64,000 nt of DNA from Pardosa pseudoannulata. Taxonomy: Eukaryota; Arthropoda; Arachnida; Araneae; Lycosidae. The position numbers and the translations under genes are program-made. Where the stretch lies: NCBI GenBank assembly GCA_032207245.1, contig CM063500.1:72803019-72867018 (forward strand). Direction: 5' to 3'. Of this stretch, positions 57,003-64,000 are shown piece by piece (within the stretch, counting starts at the first letter, position 1; each line of letters opens with the position of its first letter). The notes beneath the pieces were generated by a model, which saw only the letters and a list, made by a program, of their open reading frames with translations, was not told the DNA's origin and ran no database searches.

Positions 57003-57793
57003 GAGGTTTGGTTTAGTTTGGAGCACAGCAGTCTATTATTTTGCTACACAAGGGCTAACGAGACTGGAGCCTTCTCCATAAAGCCGATTCTGAACAACTA
57101 TGAACATCCATGCCAGTAGCAGATATGCCAACATTCAAGCACCTGTTTCAGAGCAACAGCATGGTTTTAGATGTTAACATGCTAATTACATGCATGTGTA
57201 TTTTTCATATATAATAAACAATATAAAATAACAAAGCAAATTATACATCAGTACAACTCTTATTGTTTTCTAAATTAAAATTAAATTAAATAGTAAATTG
57301 TAAAGGGTAATTCAAAATTTATGCATTTACCAATATGTAAGTAGCTTTTTTTTTTTAGCTTTAACTACTTATTTTTCTCAACAGTTTTTTTTTTTTTTTT
57401 TTAAAGCAACATTGACCCTGTTTAAAATATTTACATTTTTCAATCATCAGGAATTCTAGAGTTTGTCAACCAAAATTTGACCTAAATTGAGTTTGGTTCT
57501 TCCACACAGTACTAAAAACTATTTAACATGCAGCATTACTGCGTGGAAAGAGTAATTTATTAAGCATTATTTTTGGCAAAATTTTGTATTTAATTGCTCA
57601 GTTGTGATCTTTCATATGTTCAAAAGTTTTGGTAATTTCTGGAGCAATCTGAGGAGTTTTAGAGATATCCACTTTTCTCATTTCTCCAGAGCAACTCCGG
57701 AAAATCTGGAGCAGTTGGCATGTCTGCAGTAGTGGGATTTGAATCTACAAACTCTGGTAACAAACAAAGTGCCCTACCCAATTCAGCCATCAT
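57003..57793 (-). mobile_element. tRNA-derived SINE split by a MITE
   Basis: Tail and body at 57003-57119, head with degenerate B box at 57727-57793. The two parts join precisely when 57120-57726 and one CAGTAG are removed. Confidence 0.83.
57120..57726. mobile_element. MITE with 13-bp termini and 6-bp target duplication, copy 2
   Basis: CAGATATGCCAAC/GTTGGCATGTCTG ends. CAGTAG duplicated at 57114-57119 and 57727-57732. 607 bp, same family and orientation as 22051-22680. Confidence 0.87.
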
Positions 57794-58490
57794 TTTGCTA
57801 ATATAAAGGGGATTGCAATATTAAAAGTTTGTGAAAGCACCATTGATATTTTCGGCTAGGTTCAGAATGTTTGACATTTTCTAAAATATATATTTTCTCA
57901 TCTTATTTTTTTTTCTTTCTCAATTCTTTTCTTGTTTTTATCTCAGTAATGTATACAATCTTTTTTTATGCTTTTGAGCTGTTTTAAATAAAGTTATATG
58001 AAATCCAATGTTCAATAATAATACCTCATACTAAGAGAAATAAAGGCTTGTATCATGTTACATGGATTTTAGAACTTTTTGTAATTTTAGGTTTCATACT
58101 CCAATCAATTTTTTTTTCCTCTTTGTGTTTGCATGTTTGTAAAATCAACGTCTATGATTTGGTTTTAAGCAAATGGCTTCTTGTTTACAATACCAAAGCA
58201 TCATCAAGAGTTAGTGAAAGATTAATTCTATACAAGCTATAATATTTCGCAGAACTGAAAAATATATGTGTTTAAGTTGTTTTCACAAATAAAATTTAAA
58301 TCAAAAATTTTAAAATACTTCTTTTTTTAAAAAAAATAATAAAATAAAATTGTATTAAAATGTTTCAAAATATAATATATGTAAATGTATATTTTTTTTA
58401 CTGTATAGAGTACACACTGGTTACTATAAGTTTTCCTACTATTTCTCTAAAAGATATAATTCTCACACTCGATCTACTACCAAACTCGCA
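57794..58490. other. Body of the pogo-type element
   Basis: AT-rich. No transposase motif recognised. Confidence 0.5.
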
Positions 58491-58500
58491 TTGGAATGGA

Positions 58501-58694
58501 TGGTTTGGTTTGGTTTGGTTTGGAGCGCTACGGTCTACTTTTTGCAACATGAGGGCTAATAAGACTGGGACCTACAGCTTAACGCCGATTCCTAACGGCT
58601 ACAAATATCCATGCCACAGTGGGATTCGAACCCATGAACTCCGGTTCCGAAGGCCAGCACACAAACCAATTGACCATCGTTCGGCAACATTTTC
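58501..58694 (-). mobile_element. tRNA-derived SINE, complete reference copy
   Basis: Read on the minus strand: A-box region, B box (GGTTCGAATCCC), body, and CCAAA tail. The 10-bp target duplication TTGGAATGGA is at 58491-58500 and 58695-58704. The best-preserved copy here and the standard for the others. Confidence 0.92.
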
Positions 58695-58717
58695 TTGGAA
58701 TGGAAGGTTTGACTGTA

Positions 58718-59930
58718 TATGTTAAATGTTAAAAGCACAATATACCAAAAATTACAAAAAACCGAAATTTCAGTTTAAAAAAAAAGGTTTAAATTAAGGA
58801 AATAAAATATTTCTATTCCTTTAACTATAATGTAACTGTAACTCCCTTAACTTAATTATTTAATGAAAACATTTCAGTAAACTGGATGTGTATGCAATAA
58901 CCTCTCATTTTATTTACAATAATATCTTCAGAATCAAAAACAAACCATCATTAATGATTCCCAACATCATATCAAAGCACAATTCATCTATTAGTGAGCA
59001 ATGCAACAGTTTTGAGCACTATCGTCATATTTGAGAGTAATAAAACATTTTTACTTTCAAAAACACTTCTCTCCCAATACACTAGATATATTATGCAACA
59101 ATAAACGACTGAAGTAATCACTTTTTTACACTATGATAAATACTTCAAGCTTGAATTGCATTCCTGTTCAGCAGTTAATTTTGGAACAGCCAATTCACAT
59201 CATATATATTTGAATTAAATTGAGTGTTGTTAACACTAGAATGCCCATTGACAACTTTCAACTGCAAAAATGAATATTGTTTTGGAAAATCGGGTTGTGT
59301 TTGTGAGTGTATACATACACACACATATATATGTTACGGTAAAAGTAATAAATTCGGTGATTATATAAAATTACTGATGATTATACATAATCCTCACTAA
59401 ATTTGGTAAATATGATAAATTATTTCATATTTATCAAATTTACTGGTTAGTTATAAAATCGTTTCAAAAGCAGCCTCTTTTACAAAAATTACAGTATATA
59501 CATGTATATACTTTTTGGTATTCTTGACAGTAACAATGAGTTTTAGTGTAAAAGCTTGACTAAATGAGAAATCTTGAGTTTCATGCAAATAAAGTCACAT
59601 GGAAGTATATTACTGATCTTACAAAAGGATTACACTTGCATTACTTCAAAACATCTAAACAAATAGATTAGTAGCTATAAAGGCTTCAATATATACTACG
59701 ATCAGCTCACTCAGTTTCACCATTATTATCAATCCTTGTAACTCAAATCAAAGTTCTAAATTATTTTACATGTAATGAAACAGAAAAGTATTAACAGAGT
59801 GACGATAATAAAAACTTTAATTTTATATATCATTAATTGGAATAACGAGGTAACTCTAAAAGTAAAATAACTTCAATAATTAGATTCTTTTAATTATTTT
59901 CTTAACTGGAAAAATGTAAATATGTCTGCT
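58718..59930. other. No gene recognised
   Basis: AT-rich, with a short CA/TA repeat at 59309-59331. Confidence 0.5.
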
Positions 59931-59934
59931 TTAA

Positions 59935-60187
59935 TCCTTTAACTGTCAAGTTATTTTGATGATTGGGGTACACAATTTGTCAAATTTTTTTATTGCAAAA
60001 CTCAAATGTTTACTACAAAATAAATTATACTTAGTAGTTAAAAATTTATATTTTGAAGTACATGATATATATTCGGGTATAACAATACGATGTGTTTATA
60101 AAAAATTACTCCGAGTAATACTCAGGAGTGACATTTTTGAACACCAGTGCTATGCCCAAGATTATCTCGGGCATGACAGTTAAAAGG
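59935..60187. mobile_element. piggyBac-type MITE (TTAA)
   Basis: TTAA at 59931-59934 and 60188-60191. Ends share CCTTT(T)AACTGTCA. Two hairpins near the right end: CTCC.AGTAATACT.AGGAG and TGCCC.AGATTATCT.GGGCA. Confidence 0.83.
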
Positions 60188-60191
60188 TTAA

Positions 60192-61045
60192 AAACTCAAG
60201 AATAAGAAATTTGTTACACACATTTCAAGTTCAATTTGTGAGAGCAATTGAGTAACAACAAGGGTCTACTCTCTTTAAAATAGTGATATTGTGATATATA
60301 AAAGGCAAACATATAAAGCAAAAGAAAGTAATAACTAATTTATAATAGTTTCAATTTTTGAGAACAGTAGACACCTGTAATCTTTCTATCAGTAATATGA
60401 CTTAAATGTAATCTTCTATATAAGTGTATAAATTCACATGTACTTCAAACATAGCAGTAGACTATATACATTATATACAAAGACTGAGTTAAAGTGCTAC
60501 AAATGGGAGCAATGGGAAAATGAAACATAATTGATCTTAATATATTTTAATGCATTATAAATATCCATCCATTTGAAAAGGAGAAAATAAATTCTGATTC
60601 TTTAATGAATAGTTTGCGACTTTAATAAAACACAACAAAATTATTGGGTTGTTTATAAAATAGATAGTGTCAGATTTAAGTACCTCAGTCATATTTAGAA
60701 AATATATAAATATAAATTATGTTATTACATCAAATATGATGCATTTTAGAATATCTAAATAAATTATTTAAAATACATATTTTAATTAAAATGAAAAAAA
60801 AATAATATTATGGAAAATATGATTTTTCACTTTGAAAAATTATAGTTAATACTTTCTCAACAGTATTAAGATAAATTCGACAAAAATAACATGTTGTACC
60901 TTGAAATAACTAACCAATTTGATATATATTATATTTTTAAAATAAAATGTTTATTCTAACTAACATATACTGTCATATCTTTCCAAGAATCTTTCAAAAT
61001 AATCTTATTCAACTAAATAAAAACTTACATACTGAAAACATATAA
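60192..61045. other. No gene recognised
   Basis: AT-rich. No feature supported. Confidence 0.5.
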
Positions 61046-61047
61046 TA

Positions 61048-61856
61048 CAGTAGAACCTCTTTTTAACAACCCCTTCGTTAGAACAACCATCTTAAAAAGT
61101 CCCAATTATTTTACCATAGGAATAATGTTAATTTTGAATCATTACAACGACCCCAAGCGTATTATTTTTCATTAGAGCGACAGCCAGTTTCAGACCGCAG
61201 AACTCATGAGCAAGTAGGCTATTTTAAAATTATAATACTGTGGTACAACTTCAAGAAACCTGTACTCCTCTCTTTGTGTTTGCTTAAAGGACCCTTTCAT
61301 CACATACGACATTGATGTCCTAGGTAGAAAACACTCCAGACACTAATGAAATGACCCAGATCCTCAATGTCAAATTTTCAGATCTTCAATTATCTTTTGA
61401 TGAGTTAGTTGCAGTAGACGAAACTTTACAGTGCTGCGATGAAAATTTGAATGAGGTCGATTTTATTGCCCATATTACCAGAAATGAAAAAATCTGCAAT
61501 TCTGACAACAGAGAAGAAATTGTCCAAGCTTTTGAAAAAATAATGAAAAAGAAGCCTTCAATGCAATCAATGCCTTCCATCTATATTTTGAAGAACAATT
61601 TAATTCTGAAGATATTCTTCCAAATCTAACGGATATGGAATCAGTGATAATGAAAAATTCCCAAATGAACTTGAAACAGGTGTCAACCAAAGACTTTTTT
61701 TAAAAAATTCAGTAATGGAAATACAAATAAATAGAAGTGTTCTCTAGGTATCTACTGTTGCGTTATTTCTGTGCTCATTTTTATTATTATTTTTTCAATT
61801 CGTTACAACGACCATATGTTGGTCCTACAGGGGGTCATTATACCAAGGTTCTACTG
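61048..61856 (+). mobile_element. Tigger-type element with transposase C-terminal remnant
   Basis: TA at 61046-61047 and 61857-61858. Inverted ends begin CAGTAGAACCT. The plus frame 61351-61629 (FDELVAVDETLQCCDENLNE, later an AFEKI stretch) continues in another frame to a KQVSTKDFF end. This is the acidic tail region after the DDE core of Tigger/jerky-type transposases. The core is gone. Confidence 0.8.
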
Positions 61857-61858
61857 TA

Positions 61859-63108
61859 CTATGAAATATTTTAAAGATCTGAGATAAAATATTCTATGAA
61901 AACCATGGAAACAGGAAAAACAAATTGAGTAATAAGACCTGCAAACCCATAAAAATCCAAAATCCTGCGATAAATTATCTTCTTTATCAATCAAAGTAAC
62001 AGGCTTATACCATATCAGTTTTAAATAAAAGGTATAAAAGAAAAAAAGGCAAATTATGTAATATTCAATTCTATATATGGTTAATTCTGTACCATATCCA
62101 AAATATTCAGACACTAAAACAATGAAAAAAAATCAGTGTCAAGTTAATAAAGAATGATAAGGACATTAAATAAATAAGAAAACTGGCAAAACAAAAAAGA
62201 AATCAATGAAAAGTTATTAATCAATGAAAATGACATTAAACAAAGTTATTTAATGGCAATAGTATATATTTAAAATATTTACAATTGCTTCTTTTGAACT
62301 ACATTTACTGTTGCAGATTTTGTTTTCTTTAAAAAATTAAAATTAAATATTTGTCCTAAACATGGCCTTCTTTCTTTCCTTGATTTACAAATGAAGAAAT
62401 TTTCAATTGTTTCATTTGTTATTGATGAACTATAAAATGTAAGGTTATTTTTATGACATAGAAAGAAATCTATCCACACTCTGAATTACTATAAGAAATT
62501 GTTAAAATCAAAATAATTAAATCTGAGAGTTCTTTATATTTTAAATATCCATCATTGTTCTTTATTTGTCCAACAAAATGTCATTGGTTATTGACGCATC
62601 CTTCTTTGAGAATTGCTGTAATGATTTCTTCTTGTTGCAGATTGCAAAATTTTTATTCAAGTCTGACCGTACTGGCACTTATTAGCTCCAATTTGATAGA
62701 ATTGAAGTAAAATTTTGTTTCGTTGTTACAAAAATAGGCACAAACGGAAAGTATGATGCTTTCCTTTAAAAAATACAGCAATTCCTACATTTGCCCAAGA
62801 ATCGTAGAAAAATGTCAAAAATCTGGTATTGTCGATTGAACCCTGAGAATTGGCAGGTCTAAGAATTAAATACTACTGACTTTTAAGAATCCATTGAATA
62901 TATATTAAAGAAAACAAATAAAGGCTCTTTTTTATAAAATAATGGTAATAAAAAGAGTTACAAAGCTACAATTATGAGAGAAAAATATAATACCTAACAT
63001 AAACCTTATTAAACTAGCAAATTCCAACATTAAATATTTTGATTGAAATTTTTGTCTCTTAATACTGAATACAAGTTACATTAGGCAAAAAAATAAATAA
63101 AATATACA
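61859..63108. other. 3' side of the gene at 63109-63861
   Basis: Probably 3' UTR and then intergenic DNA. An AATAAA on the minus strand lies near 62651-62656. No exon recognised. Confidence 0.4.
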
Positions 63109-63206
63109 TTAATCTTTCAAGTCATTATCAATGCGACTTTTTTTCAAAGGAGGCTCACAGCTATCTTCACTTAGCTCTTCCTGCTTTACATTATGGATAG
63201 AATCTA
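63109..63206 (-). CDS. Terminal coding exon of unrecognised gene
   Basis: 31 residues and stop. Charged, disordered-looking C-terminus with candidate SUMO and nuclear-localisation motifs. Confidence 0.75.
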
Positions 63207-63861
63207 CTGTAAATAAAAATTAAGCTATAATATAGAAACACATATAAAAGAAAATTTCTAGTCTCCCATAAAAATAGTATTTATATTATAGAAATAGTCT
63301 AAAAACCTTTAGCACTTAAAACATGATTATTACATTCATAATAACAGCATAGCAAAGGAAAATACAAACATGTAAAGCAATTCTGGATTTATTTTTTAAT
63401 TTTACGCATTTGATGTATAACATAAATGATACTTCCATTAATAAATACACTAATTAGTTATCAGCAAATTTATTTAAAAAAACCTGCAATTAACTTTAAG
63501 TTTTTTTTCCTACTTTACCTTAATTAGCTAATCACTTTCTAATCTTATCTTATAATGAAGCCTTGATAACTTTAAAGATTAATATTTATTCTTTATATTA
63601 TCAAATAAGAGCTATTCAAGTTTTTCAAAATTCATTACTAGTTAATAAGAAAAAATTTATTTTTCTGAGGAAATACTCATTACATATATTTGTTGAATTT
63701 TATTTTAGAAAAATTAATAGTTGCTTATGTTCAGCAGTAGTGTTGAATGAAAAAGTTTATTTAAACAAAAACAAAACAAAAGACATGGTAATTAACAGAA
63801 AATACTAAGCTTACTGATACCTTTACTTTGATATTTTTCCGTTTCACCGAATTCAAAAAAA
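63109..63861 (-). CDS. Unrecognised protein, last two coding exons
   Basis: Exon 63861-63821 (41 nt; acceptor TTTTATAG, donor AAAG|GTATC) and exon 63206-63109 (98 nt; acceptor TATTTACAG, stop TAA) join in phase 1 through a GTA codon. The tail reads FFEFGETEKYQSKV followed by DSIHNVKQEELSEDSCEPPL and KKSRIDNDLKD. Only this phase combination is open, and the composition is protein-like. VKQE fits the SUMO-acceptor pattern (hydrophobic-K-x-E) and PLKKSR a short nuclear signal, so a nuclear protein is plausible. I do not recognise the family. The remaining exons lie beyond the window edge. The 614-bp intron is AT-rich with no repeat. Confidence 0.75.
63821..63861 (-). CDS. Penultimate exon of unrecognised gene
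   Basis: 41 nt encoding FFEFGETEKYQSK plus the first base of Val. Phase agrees with the terminal exon. Confidence 0.68.
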
Positions 63862-64000
63862 CTATAAAAAAATTTTAATAATGAATTAGCTTCAGTTTTT
63901 ACATAAAAAAAATTTTAATTAAACTTCTAATCACCAAAAGAGATATGAAGAAACTGTGTTTCTTTCCAAAAATACAAAAATTTACTGAGCAAGGAAAAAT

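Larger units (their letters stand above)
56935..58715. mobile_element. pogo/Tigger-type element, host of nested insertions
   Basis: TA at 56933-56934 and 58716-58717. Inverted ends begin CAGTCAAACC. Without its nested SINEs and MITE it would be about 0.8 kb. No transposase recognised. Confidence 0.68.

Noticed and set aside
1..64000. CRISPR array, operons or bacterial-type features
   Set aside because: No regularly spaced repeats; introns and repeat content show eukaryotic nuclear DNA.

Overview
This is an AT-rich, repeat-laden window of a eukaryotic nuclear genome. Introns with GT-AG junctions, several Helitron families, tRNA-derived SINEs with a CCAAA-type tail, pogo/Tigger, hAT and piggyBac remnants, and arthropod-like proteins all point to an arthropod. 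A chelicerate (spider) is my best guess; that is an inference from style, not a proven assignment.

Only a small part is host coding sequence, and I could build two host genes with confidence, both on the minus strand. (1) 16567-22906 holds three exons of the PAT-complex subunit Asterix (WDR83OS), an ER membrane-protein chaperone subunit; the short first coding exon was not found. (2) 40083-48359 is a complete two-exon sugar/trehalose-type MFS transporter (Tret1-like, 477 residues) with a 6.8-kb intron full of transposon debris. Two more genes are seen only in part: a minus-strand gene whose last two coding exons lie at 63109-63861, and a probable minus-strand first exon at 2329-2358 with a CCAAT-type promoter region. 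A possible exon edge sits at 1-32.

Layout: 1-2.6 kb possible gene 5' end; 2.7-6.6 kb long Helitron with a nested SINE and a foldback; 7-10 kb SINEs, microsatellites and a Helentron-like element; 11-16 kb piggyBac-type MITE and a decayed hAT transposase split by a pogo element; 16.5-23 kb Asterix, with a Helitron next to its last splice acceptor; 23-27 kb pogo element, then a 5'-truncated Helitron between 100-bp direct repeats; 27.6-29.1 kb tandem duplication with a hAT-like insertion; 30-36 kb Helitron, piggyBac MITE, LINE tail and Helentron-like element; 37.2-52 kb a direct duplication of about 2.8-3.2 kb flanking Tret1, whose two copies carry different insertions; 53-55.5 kb BEL/Pao scrap, piggyBac MITEs and a Helitron; 56.9-58.7 kb pogo element holding two SINEs, one of them split by a MITE; 59-62 kb piggyBac MITE and Tigger remnant; 63-64 kb gene 3' end.

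The most useful signals are structural. Paralogous copies inside the window give natural empty sites that date and delimit insertions. A MITE family has 13-bp termini and 6-bp target duplications in both copies. Seven TTAA-flanked elements include several with short hairpins of unrelated sequence. The Tret1-like protein lacks the canonical sugar-binding Gln pair. I found no operon-like or defence-type system, and no RNA gene or CRISPR array.
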